64,000 nucleotides of DNA from Chondrus crispus. Its lineage: Eukaryota > Rhodophyta > Florideophyceae > Gigartinales > Gigartinaceae. Numbering within the stretch: the first letter of the stretch is position 1; every line of letters begins with the position of its first letter. The notes beneath the pieces are model-generated. The model made no database searches. It saw nothing but the letters and a program-made list of their open reading frames with translations, and had not been told where the DNA came from. Where the stretch lies: assembly GCF_000350225.1 (NCBI RefSeq), contig NW_005179151.1, positions 425,790-489,789 on the forward strand, in the 5' to 3' direction. The position numbers were made by a program, and so were the translations under genes. Shown piece by piece: positions 11,113-20,763 of the stretch.

Positions 11113-12310
11113 CATGGCTCTGCCTTTTCGCTGTCAACCACCTTGTCTTGATCATTGCGATCAGGCTCCTGCCCTTTGCCTTCGTCTTCGAGCTTCTCAT
11201 TGTTTTTGTCCATTTCAGTCGTCTCATCATTCCCACTTGACCGAAGAGGCGTCCTCGCCCACCTTGTCCTCATCATTGCGATCAGGCTCCTCCCCTTTGC
11301 CTTTGTCTTCGAGCTTTTCACTGTTTTTGTCCATTTCAGTCGTCTCATCATTCTCACTTGACCGAAGAGGCGTCCTCGCTGAGTCACCCGTTTGCAAACT
11401 GCCTGCATTCGGGCCGATCGCGAGAGACAACTTGTATGGGCGATATCGTTACCTTTTCTCATGCTGTTTCCGCTTCCATTCAGCAATATATCCACAGACA
11501 TTTTCCCAACTGCACTGTCTCCCCCAGCTATCCACTTGGGAAGCGCAGATTTCTTTGGTACTCTGAAATGAAAAGCCCTTCGCTCCCCGCATTCAAGAGA
11601 TGCCGTACTGCGTGATGACCTTCGACCTTCGATGCCCATCTATGCCGAAAGGGCGCTCGGGAATGCTTCCAGAACTATTTCAGACGAGAGCTTAAATTCT
11701 ACAGTTGACTTTTCTTCTCGAAGTCCCTCAAGTAGATCGACCCGGTCGTGGCGCAGGTACGCAGTCACAGAGTATTCGCCTTTCGTCAGAGTGCGAGTTT
11801 GCGGGTAGATATCGGAGGCGAAGAGAAACTGGTTGTTCTTGTCATGCACGAAAACAAACGGGCCTCTGTCAATCTCGCCTTTATAGACAGTCCGATTCAA
11901 ACCTGGGAATATCAATTTTACAGACGAGGAAGAATCGAAAACCTCAAACTTGTACTCCAGTTGCAACTGAGAGATGACGTCGACTTCTGGGAACACGTCT
12001 CTTCCGCCCAGTGTGCGGATCTTCCCGTTGCTAGGGACATAGACACGTTGAACATGTGTTAAGCTCCCGCGTGGAGTGTACCCAGATATTAATGTCAGGC
12101 AATTGTCTGGGGAAGAATGGCACACATCTGACCGCTTCGACACGAGGAAAGCAAGATGCCCCTGTGGAAGCATGCACCATGTTTGGATTGGGAACGACAC
12201 CCCCAAAAAGCGCACACTGTGCAGATAAGTCTGCGCAGTGCTTGCGCAAACTTATCTGTACAATGTGCGTGACGAAGTTCCTTGCGTCAGCGCGCCCTGA
12301 CACAACGCTA
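11113..12310 (-). pseudogene. Inverted partial copy of the tripeptidyl peptidase II gene
   Basis: On the minus strand this matches the 3' half of the peptidase gene, corresponding to about 18685-19890, at high identity, for example in the stretch from SGYTPRGSLTH to YSVTAYLRHDRVDLLEGLRE. It has no start codon context, no catalytic domain and no native C-terminus. About 150 bp of the parent (roughly 18760-18905) is missing; an inverted repeat sits at that junction (12211-12269). A 121-bp segment is tandemly duplicated (11138-11258 and 11259-11379), which shifts the frame. It is a decayed segmental duplication in opposite orientation to its parent. Confidence 0.9.
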
Positions 12311-12752
12311 GGGTGAGGCGCGTCATGGCGTTTTTATCCACGCCTTTGAATTGCCAGCGCTCGCAGCAGGCCCTTGCTCGTCACTGGTTGTTATTCTATT
12401 GAAGGGGACGGGGTTGGAGCATTGCACCATTTCGCGCTTTTCGTTCAACGAAAGGCGCGTGAAGCATTAATTTCAAGGCAGGTGTCGGACGCATTACTCT
12501 AAAAGACGCCTTACATACGCGTGCACATTTCTGATTGTTTCGTCGCTGCAGATATGGAAACGGGGTCCTTCAATTTTCGCATCGGAGGAATATTCGCAAG
12601 CCGAAGAGTCTTCGCAAACTCTTCTGCCGAGCCTTTCATTGGACGAGGGTTGGCTCGTTTATCTGCCACTGGGGTACTGCCACACATCACACGTGTACAC
12701 TTGTCTAACTCAAGTGACCGCGTCTGGATTTTTCAAAGCAGCCTTATTATAT
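12311..12752. other. No gene recognised; TATA-like site at the right edge
   Basis: Unique-looking sequence with no supportable ORF. ATTATATAAGG at about 12747-12757 resembles a TATA box and lies just before the 91-bp direct repeat at 12753. Confidence 0.4.
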
Positions 12753-12843
12753 AAGGCGACCCTCCCCCCTGGAATACGGAAGACGGGTTCGTGGAAGCGG
12801 AGGGAAGCCGGATCAAACGCATCCAAAATCTCGACGCAGCTGC
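12753..12843 (+). repeat. 91-bp direct repeat, copy 1
   Basis: It starts AAGGCGACCCTCCCCCCTGG and ends GACGCAGCTG. Copy 2, at 13468-13558, has about ten differences. The repeat encodes an open stretch (GSRIKRIQNLDAA) in the same frame in both copies and lies directly downstream of a TATA-like sequence in copy 1. Its nature is unknown. Confidence 0.7.
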
Positions 12844-12940
12844 TGGCAGCTGCGTTGGCACCAACCAATCTGGGCCAATCTGGTCCAACCTCAGCCAACA
12901 ACTAGCACGACCCACTGACTTAACACCACCCTTGTTTGCC

Positions 12941-13186
12941 ATGTTCGACTGCACTAACCCCACGGCCCGTCGCCTCGCCCGCACCTGCTTTCTCCTCGTC
13001 TCAACTCTCACACTCTCGCTCACCGAACACTCGTCCGAAGCCATGCCGCTGCCCTCACCCGCACCGCCTAGCCTTCCAGCCCTGCCGACTGCAGACCCCA
13101 ATCACGAGCTACCGTGGGAATCCAACTATTCCTTTCTCGCAGCAGCTTTGAATCCGCAAAAAGCTTACGAAGATAATGCAGATTGA
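12941..13186 (+). pseudogene. Truncated copy of the small membrane-protein family
   Basis: The start ATG at 12941 opens MFDCTNPTARRLARTC, followed by a hydrophobic signal-like segment (FLLVSTLTLSLT), a proline-rich linker and the family motif LPWESNYSFL. It is nearly identical to the intact minus-strand copy at 13741-14220 up to TTTCTCGC (about 13140). There the homology stops, and 15 unrelated residues lead to a stop at 13184-13186. The transmembrane helix and the cysteine tail are missing. It is most simply a broken duplicate. Confidence 0.65.
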
Positions 13187-13740
13187 GTACCAAGTTGCCT
13201 TTTTGAACTGGCGTTTTTGGTTTCCAAGTTATTTTACATGCGGTTTTAAGGTGGTTTAAAAAAGCGTCTTTTCCATACATATCTAAACACAACCAGGAAG
13301 AACAAGCAATTCTCACCAAGTTCTTTCTGGCCCCATGTCAGAAGTCAAGTACGGTGGCGCGGGTATCTTTTTCTGTCTTGTCGAGGAAGCGGAAGTCAAA
13401 AAAAAAATAGGTCGCATAATGTCCTCATTTGAGGACAATGGTCCGATAGACACTAGCCTAGCCTAACAAGGCGACCCTCCCCCCTGGAATATGGAAGAAG
13501 GGTTCGTGGAAGTGGAAGGGAGCCGGATCAAACGTATCCAAAATCTCGACGCAGCTGCCAACCAAAGCGAACGCCATTTATCCATGCCCAAACGATACTG
13601 GTCAGCTAACAACGAATTTAGCAAATCTCGTGGAAAACCGACACAGAACTCCATGCACGTCCAGAAAAACATTTATAAAGTAGATGGGTGTGCTGAGGTC
13701 GGGGCACACAGCATCAACAAATAGAAACAAAAAAATAGAC
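13187..13740. other. Non-coding stretch holding the second 91-bp repeat and a palindrome
   Basis: No gene seen. It contains the palindrome TGTCCTCATTTGAGGACA (13420-13437, two central bases unpaired) and copy 2 of the 91-bp direct repeat (13468-13558). Confidence 0.5.
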
Positions 13741-14220
13741 CTACTCATTGAGCTCAGGGACATGACGTCTGAACGTCTCGTGGCCTAGACTGTGCTCGAC
13801 GGAAGTAACTCGGCGGTTGATGGAAGAAAGGGTCTCTTCGACAATGGAGTGCGCACCTCTACTGGCATCCTCCGCCCTTGTCGAATGCGCCATAGCCAGC
13901 GGAAGGACGTGGTTGTCTGGCGAGGTTGAGGAGTGAAGGAGGTCCGTGGGACAATTGCAACACCAATTAATGACCCATCGGACGAGGTAGACGACGTTGA
14001 CAATTACGACCATACACAAGGCGAGAAAGGAATAGTTGGATTCCCACGGTAGGTCGTGATTGGGGTCTGCAGTCGGCAGGGCTGGAAGGCTAGGCGGTGC
14101 GGGTGAGGGCAGCGGCATGGCTTCGGACGAGTGTGCGGTGAGCGAGAGTGTGAGAGTTGAGACGAAGAGAAAGCAAGTGCGGGCGAGGCGACGGGGCGTG
14201 GGGTTAGTGCAGTCGAACAT
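13741..14220 (-). CDS. Small single-pass membrane protein of an unrecognised family
   Basis: 159 residues from the ATG at 14220; the open frame extends slightly upstream but without ATG. I do not recognise the family. Visible parts: a hydrophobic signal-like N-terminus (residues about 15-28, CFLFVSTLTLSLTA, then AHSSEA as a possible cleavage region); a proline-rich linker (35-55); the motif LPWESNYS; a transmembrane helix of about 20 residues (LALCMVVIVNVVYLVRWVIN); a juxtamembrane CCNCPTDLL; and a polar C-terminal tail of about 65 residues. This predicts a secretory-pathway type I membrane protein with a short outer segment. A TATTTAAAT box lies 132 bp upstream (14352-14360 on the minus strand). 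Two relatives in this window (12941-13186 and 38950-39342) support it as a real gene family. Confidence 0.6.
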   Translation of the reverse strand: MFDCTNPTPRRLARTCFLFVSTLTLSLTAHSSEAMPLPSPAPPSLPALPTADPNHDLPWESNYSFLALCMVVIVNVVYLVRWVINWCCNCPTDLLHSSTSPDNHVLPLAMAHSTRAEDASRGAHSIVEETLSSINRRVTSVEHSLGHETFRRHVPELNE

Positions 14221-14351
14221 GGCAAACAAGGGTGGTGTTCAGTCAGTGGGTCGTGCTGCTTGTCGGTTGAGGTTGGATGAAGCGTGTCGAGGACGGTGAA
14301 GATGACCGACTGAAGACTGAAGAGAAGGAAGCAACTACATTGCTCCGGGTA

Positions 14352-14360
14352 ATTTAAATA
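14352..14360 (-). promoter_or_regulatory. TATA-like box of the small membrane-protein gene
   Basis: TATTTAAAT on the minus strand, 132 bp before the ATG at 14220. The third copy of the family has TATATAAAA 100 bp before its ATG. Confidence 0.4.
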
Positions 14361-15334
14361 GGACGGGTGGGACGGGTGATTCGGGTGGGGCGGGTGGGAG
14401 GGGGGGTGGGGGGAGGTTGATGTGAAGTTTCGAAGTAAGCAGACGGAGCTCCTCGAGAACGCCCTGGGCAGTAGAAAAGCAACTGCCAGCGGGTTGCCTC
14501 CCGCTGGCAGTCGGAGTTTGTTACTCCCCCCCGTCACAAGCTCTACCGATTTTTACGGCAATGGGTGCCGCTGCCATGATAAATTTATTTGGTTTTCTTA
14601 TTTTCTTATTTTCTAGCTCACGTGACCTTTTGCTGTCGATCCCACCATGATGGGTCATGGGACGCGGCGGGAGGTGGTCATGACTCATGACTCGACATGA
14701 GACGCGGCGGAATGTGATGATGCCCCTGGCCCGCTGCATGCGCATTGTTTCAAATAATTTGCATGTCCGAGCTATTTGGCGTTGACTAAAATCTACCCTT
14801 CGAAGGGTAGGGCAACCATGCATTAAACCTGTGTGTGTATTTTGTGTGTATTTTGGCGTTGACCAAAAATCTAGAGCAACCATGCACTAAACCTGTGTGA
14901 ACTGGAGACCGATGACTCCAGGTTTTTACTCGTCGTCGCTCGTTGGTTAAGTGTGTTGCATGCGGGACAGACTGTCCTATGCACAGTACAGTATTCGTCA
15001 TGTGATATGTGATATGTGATATTCATCCACCGATTCAATAGGGAGTTTATCCCAGAGATGATTCGGCCTCCGCATAGCAGGGATGACATAGCAGGGATGA
15101 TTTTTCAGAGGTGACCGGCCGTTCTCGCGATGACGTGACCGCCGTATCTCGCATTCATCGGCGGGCATCGGCTATGTCGATCGTCGACCTACAGCCATTG
15201 CAGCATTGTATTATAGCAGGTTCTGACCCCGTTACAGCTGTGTGCAGTGCACAATCCTAGTATGATAAACGCCGGAAGACGCCTACAATTGTTAGATTTC
15301 CCACATTGCCGATTTCCCAAAGTGTGAAGACGCC
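14361..15334. other. Intergenic region with short tandem duplications
   Basis: No supportable gene. A diverged 77-bp duplication starts GGCGTTGAC at about 14778 and again at about 14855. Shorter tandem copies are (TGTGATA)3 near 15003 and two copies of CATAGCAGGGATGA near 15073-15101. Confidence 0.45.
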
Positions 15335-15436
15335 TACAGTACACAACTGTAGTCTCGCATTTCCCGTACAGCAAGCGTACGCATTTCCCGTTTACCCTTG
15401 GGTACGGGAAATGCGAGACTACAGTTGTGTACTGTA
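15335..15436. repeat. Perfect 35-bp inverted repeat upstream of the peptidase gene
   Basis: Arms at 15335-15369 and 15402-15436, identical in inverse, separated by 32 bp. The left arm begins TACAGTACACAACTGTAGTC. The spacer contains a further CGCATTTCCCGT copy. It would form a stable hairpin in RNA or single-stranded DNA and lies at the 5' edge of the peptidase open frame. Confidence 0.9.
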
Positions 15437-18400
15437 CTTGTACGGTAGGTATTGAGGCCGCGCCGCGCCCGCGCCCCGCACGCTGCCGCCCGCCGCCCTG
15501 CACAGCCAATCGCCGCGCGCCATCTGCGCTCTCGAGATCGCCACCCGCGAGACCTTCCCCGCCCCCGCCTCGCCCTTTTCCTTCTCCCCCACGCTCCCCC
15601 CTCTGCCNNNNNNNNNNNNNNNNNNNNNNNNNNNNNNNNNNNNNNNNNNNNNNNNNNNNNNNNNNNNNNNNNNNNNNNNNNNNNNNNNNNNNNNNNNNNN
15701 NNNNNNNNNNNNNNNNNNNNNNNNNNNNNNNNNNNNNNNNNNNNNNNNNNNNNNNNGTCGACCCGGCCGCCGCCGGCCTCCGACGCACCACCTCCGGCGC
15801 ACCCAAGGTCATCGACATCCTCGACTGCACCGGCTCCGGCGACGTCGACACCTCCACCGTCGCAGTCCTCCCCGCCGCCGCCTCCTCCCTCACCGGACTC
15901 ACCGGCCGCACGCTCCGCCTCACCCGCGCCATCCGCGACGCGTGCCCGGACGCTACCTTCCACCTCGGTGTCAAGGCCGCGTACCACCTCTTCCCCAACT
16001 CCCTCGTCGCACGCCTGCGCAAGGAGCGCCGCTCCAGGTGGGACAAGGCCAATCGCGCAGCCCTCAACCGCGTCAGGAAGCGACTCTCCGAGCTCAAGGA
16101 CGCCGCCGCCGCCGCCGCCCCCAACGCCCCGGATTCCCCGCCGCACAACCTCCTCGTCGAGGAGTTCGAGGCCCGCCAGACCGTCCTGCTCGCCGCTGAA
16201 AAAAACTACAACGACCTCGGCCCACTGTACGACTGCCTCGTCTTCCACGACGGCACCCGCTGGAGGGCCGTCGTCGACACCACGGAGCGCGGTGCGCTTG
16301 ACCAGTGCGTCGTCCTCGAGGACTACCACGTCCGCTGCCGCTACGCCGAGTTTGGCGCCGGCGTCATGATGCACTTTGGCGTCAATGTCTACGACCGCGG
16401 CAACCTGCTCTCCATCGTCGTCGACGGTGGCAGTCACGGCACCCACGTCGCGGGCATCGTCGCCGCAAACTACCCTGACGCACCGCACCTCAACGGCCTC
16501 GCCCCCGGCGCACAGATCGTCAGCTTGAAGATCGGAGACTCGCGCCTGTCCAGCATGGAGACCCACCAGGGCACCACCCGCGCCCTCGCATACCTGCTCA
16601 ACCATACCCAAGCCCCCGAGTCACCCGCCACCGACTCGCCCGCCACCCGCCCCACTCCACCTCAGGTAAACCACCCGCACCCGCTTCCCTCCAAACCCCC
16701 GCAGCCCTCGCCAGAGAGCAACGCGTCCGAGCTCGAGTCCGACTCCCCGTCCGCGTCCGCGTCAGCGTCCGCGTCCGCGTGTCCGCCCGGGGGGGAAGTG
16801 CCGCAAACGTCCTCCACCGACAATGTCCCCGCTGGGCGTCCCGCTTCTGTCAAACCCGAGTCGCGCCGCATCAAGATCGACGTCGTCAACATGAGCTTTG
16901 GCGAGCACACGCGCGACCCTGACAAGGGCCGCTTCGTCGCCCTGGTCAACAAGCTCGTCCACAACCACAACGTCCTCTTCCTCAGCTCGGCGGGCAACGA
17001 CGGCCCGGCCCTGTCCTCCGTCTCGGCCCCCGGCGGCACCACCGACTCCCTCATCGGTGTCGGCGCCTACGTCACCCCCGAGATGCTCACGCAGGCCTAC
17101 TCGCTCTTGCACTCCGAGTTCGGCTCCAAGCACCCGCCAACCCCGCCCGCCCTGCCAGGTACCTCCACCCCGGTCCGCCACCACCCGCCGGACAAGGGCA
17201 CGCTGCACCAGTTTGGTAACGACGCCAACGCCGTAGCCGGCGTCCCGTACACGTGGTCATCGAGGGGGCCGGTCTCGAATGGCGCTCTCGGCGTGTCCAT
17301 CTGCGCCCCGGGGGGTGCCATTGCCCCCGTCCCGCTCTGGATGCTGCGCAAGAAAATGCTCATGAATGGAACGTCCATGTCGTCTCCCTCCGCTGCAGGT
17401 GCGGTTGCGGTTATTGTGTCGTTTCTGAAAAAGAACCGCCTTCCGTACACGTCTGCCTTGATTCGCAGGGCTATTGAGAACACAGCAAGGCCATTGCAAC
17501 CTCCAGGGTTGGGGCCGTCCCTTGGAGAGAAATCGAAACTCGCTTCTGCCTCTGGCAAGGGCGAGTCGTCAGACGCCTATGAGTCTGACTATTACCAAGA
17601 TTTGGTCTTCGCATGTGGGCGAGGGAGTATAGATGCCTCTGCGGCATGCGAGTATCTGCAGCAGTATGCTGCCGCTCGCGATGCCTCTCGGAATCTTAAC
17701 AGTTCTACTGAAGCAGGTCGGACAGCCTCCCTGTCGGACAAGCCGTGTGGTGGTGGTGGTGGCAGCGGCGGAGAGCATTCTGGTGCCAAGTCTGAGACTT
17801 GTACGGATGGCGGAAGAGAGACACATTCCTCTCCTGGGAGTGATCAGGATCCTGTCTCTCTTGAAGAGTGGCGAATATCAATTCGCGTGGAGGATGGTTC
17901 CCCCGCCCGTCGAGGGTCGAACAGCACCGGATTCGGACCGATGAATACGACACATGGTATCTTTCTTCGCGGGACAGCCGAAACTCGGTCCAAGCAGCGC
18001 GCCTCAGTTGCCATTGAAGCATCCCCCCGAGCGGAAGACTGCCCACAGACAAAGAGGGCCATAGCGAGCATAGAGGCGACCATAATCCTTGAATGCAAGG
18101 CTTCGTGGGTCGAAGTGCCATCGTCTCTTGTTCTCCTTGGGGGTGGGCGGCAATTCCCTGTTTTCGTCGATCCTGTGGAGCTGTCAAGTGGTCGCGCTCA
18201 CTTTACAGAAATCCTTGGCTTCATGCGTTCTGAAGATGGGTTATCTGGTCAAAAGGGACCTCTTTTCCGGGTTCCCGTCGTCGTACATAAACCAGAGCCG
18301 CTTGTCGACGGCTTAATGATAAACCCTCTTCGAGAAGTCTTGTTTGCACCGGGATCTGTGGTTCGCAGATTTTACGAGGCTCCCGTGGGGGCAACGTACG

Positions 18401-20763
18401 CGTTGCTGCGCATTGTGACTGGAAGTGCGACGTTTCTCGGTGTCGGGAACGACCGAACAGGCAGTATGGATGGTTATGCAGAGTTCTCGGATGTCTCTGG
18501 ACGACCACGGCAAACGTCCGAGTATGGAACAGTTACGTCGATGAAATCGAGAACGGCTGATGCAAGCTTTCGTGACGCCTACCACGTGTCATCAAATGTC
18601 AAAATGACGGAATCGGCAAAAGCTGAAGATGCGCCCAGCGACAATAGGGCATACAGCGACAATCTCACGACCAAGTCCAGCGTTGTGTTAGGGAGTGCTG
18701 ACGCAAGGAACTTCGTCGCGCATATTGTGCAGATAAGCCCGCGCAAGCATTGCGCCGAACTTGAAACTCGCCAAAACTTCACCCTTCGACCTGGAACTGT
18801 GAAAGAATCTATCGTTCAAGTGCAGGGAGGATCAGTGTTGGAACTATGCTTGGCACAGGTGTGGTCATCGCCTGGACTTTCGCTCATAGACCGAGTGGAA
18901 CTTGTCTTTGGGGGTGTCGTTCCCAATCCAAACGTGGTGCATGCTTCCGCAGGGGCATCTTGCTTTCCTCGTGTCGAAGCGGTCAGATATTTACCATTCT
19001 TGTCCTCTCTGGACAATTGCCCGACATTAATATCTGGGTACACTCCACGTGGGAGCTTAACACATATTCAACGTGTCTATGCCCCTAGCAAGGGGAAGAT
19101 CCGCACACTGGGCGGAAGAGACGTGCTCCCAGAAGTCGGCGTCATCTCTCAGTTGCAACTGGAGTACAAGTTTGAGGTTTTCGATTCTTCCTCGTCTGTA
19201 AAATTGATATTCCCAGGTTTGAATCGGACTGTCTATGAAAGCGAGATTGACGGAGGCCCGTTTGTTCTCGTACACGACAAGAACAACCAGTTCCTCTTCG
19301 CCTCCGATATCTACCCGCAAACTCGCACTCTGACGAAAGGCGAATACTCTGTGACCGCATACCTGCGCCACGACCGGGTCGATCTACTCGAGGGACTTCG
19401 AGAACAAAAGTTAACTGTAGAATTTAAGCTCTCGTCTGAAATAGTTTTGGAAGCATTCGAGAGCGCCCATGCGGCATCGATGGGCATCGAAGGTCGTAGG
19501 TCATCACGCAGTACGGCATCTCTTGAATGCGGGGAGCGAAGGGCTTTTTATTTCGGGCTACCAAAGAAATCTGCACTTCCCAAGTGGATAGCTGGGGGAG
19601 ACAGTGCAGTTGGGAAAATGTCTGTGGATAAGTTGCTGAATGGAAGTGGAAACAGCGTAAGAAAAGGTAGCGATATACCCTCATACAAGTTGTCCCTCGC
19701 GATCGGCCCGAATGCAGGCAGTTCGCAAAAGAGTGACTCAGCGAGGACGCCTCTTCGGTCAAGTGAGAATGATGAGGCGACTGAAATGGACAAAAACAGT
19801 GAGAAGCTTGAAGACGAAGACAAAAGGGAGGAGCCAGATCGCAATGATGAGGACAAGGTGGTTGATAGCGAAAAGTCAGAGCCGAACGGAACAATCAAAG
19901 GAGATCCTTTCCAATGGTTTGAGGAAGCGGTCAGAAAATTGAAGGTCAAGCGTCTGCGCTCGTTGCTGAAAAGGCGAAAGATTTCAGAGTTTGAAATCTT
20001 ATATCAATCCATGGAAGAAAAATATCCTAGAGACATTGAACTAGTTCTGCTCGGACTCGAGAAACTTGACGTGCAGGGGTGTTCTGAATCGCGAAAGAAC
20101 AAGGGGTCAGATGCACACAAAGAAATTTTGAAAGACTTGGCAAGCAAGGCTGATAAGGTGATTAGTCGTATGGATGCATGTGGAATTGCAACTCACTTCG
20201 GGATGATGATAGACCCCGAATCGAAGGAGGAAGCTTGTCAAAGAAAGAAGTTTGAGAAGAAGAAAGGGCAGCTAGTAGAAGCGTTGTTCAGGAAAGCACG
20301 TGCTCTGTGTGAACTTTCCAACTCTGATGTTTCTGCTGACATGGCAAGTACAGGCATAGGATCAAGCACTGAGAAGGACGAGTACAAGGGCGATGAAAGC
20401 GTGGCAAAGGCAGCACCGGACGATTTCGAAAATGCGATCAAGCAGCTGTGCCGATGGGTGACACTAGATGGGAAAGGGTCTATTCCGGGGTCGTCAAGGA
20501 GCGCGACTCTCCGCGACGGCTCTGTGACAAACGAGGATTTACTGCTACTTGCTGCGAAGCGCGAGGTGCGACGAAAGCGGTGCGGCGTTGCGTTGAAGCT
20601 GATGGACACTTTCTACGGAGCGCTACCATCGAAGACAATAGAGTCGAAGGAAATGTCGGTTTTTAAGGAAACACTGTTGCAGACTCTGGAGTGGGAGCAT
20701 TTGAAGGAGGCCGAGTTCTGCACAAGGGTAATGAAGTTCCCCAACCATCGGGCACCATATTGA
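15427..20763 (+). CDS. TPP2: Tripeptidyl peptidase II (giant cytosolic subtilase), N-terminus in an assembly gap
   Basis: This serine peptidase removes tripeptides from oligopeptides released by the proteasome, acting as a large cytosolic complex. The sequence after the gap begins VDPAAAG, so the catalytic aspartate (DTG-VDP in the family) is hidden in the last gap codons. The other catalytic elements are visible: histidine in GGSHGTHVAG (about 16429), oxyanion asparagine in SSAGNDGP (about 16990) and serine in NGTSMSSPSAAG (about 17368). The family's C-terminal domains follow, with FRVPVV, GSRDVLP-like GGRDVLP and the KGEYSVTAYLRH region. There is no ATG between 15427 and the gap, so the true start is probably inside the gap. 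About 1780 residues against roughly 1250 in animals: low-complexity insertions lie at 16610-16870 and 17690-17870. Possible donor sites (CAG-GTAAAC at 16666) mean the first insert could be a short intron. Confidence 0.93.
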   Translation: MYCTCTVGIEAAPRPRPARCRPPPCTANRRAPSALSRSPPARPSPPPPRPFPSPPRSPLCXXXXXXXXXXXXXXXXXXXXXXXXXXXXXXXXXXXXXXXXXXXXXXXXXXVDPAAAGLRRTTSGAPKVIDILDCTGSGDVDTSTVAVLPAAASSLTGLTGRTLRLTRAIRDACPDATFHLGVKAAYHLFPNSLVARLRKERRSRWDKANRAALNRVRKRLSELKDAAAAAAPNAPDSPPHNLLVEEFEARQTVLLAAEKNYNDLGPLYDCLVFHDGTRWRAVVDTTERGALDQCVVLEDYHVRCRYAEFGAGVMMHFGVNVYDRGNLLSIVVDGGSHGTHVAGIVAANYPDAPHLNGLAPGAQIVSLKIGDSRLSSMETHQGTTRALAYLLNHTQAPESPATDSPATRPTPPQVNHPHPLPSKPPQPSPESNASELESDSPSASASASASACPPGGEVPQTSSTDNVPAGRPASVKPESRRIKIDVVNMSFGEHTRDPDKGRFVALVNKLVHNHNVLFLSSAGNDGPALSSVSAPGGTTDSLIGVGAYVTPEMLTQAYSLLHSEFGSKHPPTPPALPGTSTPVRHHPPDKGTLHQFGNDANAVAGVPYTWSSRGPVSNGALGVSICAPGGAIAPVPLWMLRKKMLMNGTSMSSPSAAGAVAVIVSFLKKNRLPYTSALIRRAIENTARPLQPPGLGPSLGEKSKLASASGKGESSDAYESDYYQDLVFACGRGSIDASAACEYLQQYAAARDASRNLNSSTEAGRTASLSDKPCGGGGGSGGEHSGAKSETCTDGGRETHSSPGSDQDPVSLEEWRISIRVEDGSPARRGSNSTGFGPMNTTHGIFLRGTAETRSKQRASVAIEASPRAEDCPQTKRAIASIEATIILECKASWVEVPSSLVLLGGGRQFPVFVDPVELSSGRAHFTEILGFMRSEDGLSGQKGPLFRVPVVVHKPEPLVDGLMINPLREVLFAPGSVVRRFYEAPVGATYALLRIVTGSATFLGVGNDRTGSMDGYAEFSDVSGRPRQTSEYGTVTSMKSRTADASFRDAYHVSSNVKMTESAKAEDAPSDNRAYSDNLTTKSSVVLGSADARNFVAHIVQISPRKHCAELETRQNFTLRPGTVKESIVQVQGGSVLELCLAQVWSSPGLSLIDRVELVFGGVVPNPNVVHASAGASCFPRVEAVRYLPFLSSLDNCPTLISGYTPRGSLTHIQRVYAPSKGKIRTLGGRDVLPEVGVISQLQLEYKFEVFDSSSSVKLIFPGLNRTVYESEIDGGPFVLVHDKNNQFLFASDIYPQTRTLTKGEYSVTAYLRHDRVDLLEGLREQKLTVEFKLSSEIVLEAFESAHAASMGIEGRRSSRSTASLECGERRAFYFGLPKKSALPKWIAGGDSAVGKMSVDKLLNGSGNSVRKGSDIPSYKLSLAIGPNAGSSQKSDSARTPLRSSENDEATEMDKNSEKLEDEDKREEPDRNDEDKVVDSEKSEPNGTIKGDPFQWFEEAVRKLKVKRLRSLLKRRKISEFEILYQSMEEKYPRDIELVLLGLEKLDVQGCSESRKNKGSDAHKEILKDLASKADKVISRMDACGIATHFGMMIDPESKEEACQRKKFEKKKGQLVEALFRKARALCELSNSDVSADMASTGIGSSTEKDEYKGDESVAKAAPDDFENAIKQLCRWVTLDGKGSIPGSSRSATLRDGSVTNEDLLLLAAKREVRRKRCGVALKLMDTFYGALPSKTIESKEMSVFKETLLQTLEWEHLKEAEFCTRVMKFPNHRAPY
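15608..15756. other. Assembly gap (149 N)
   Basis: Run of N inside the 5' part of the peptidase gene; it hides the start codon and the catalytic aspartate. Confidence 1.
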
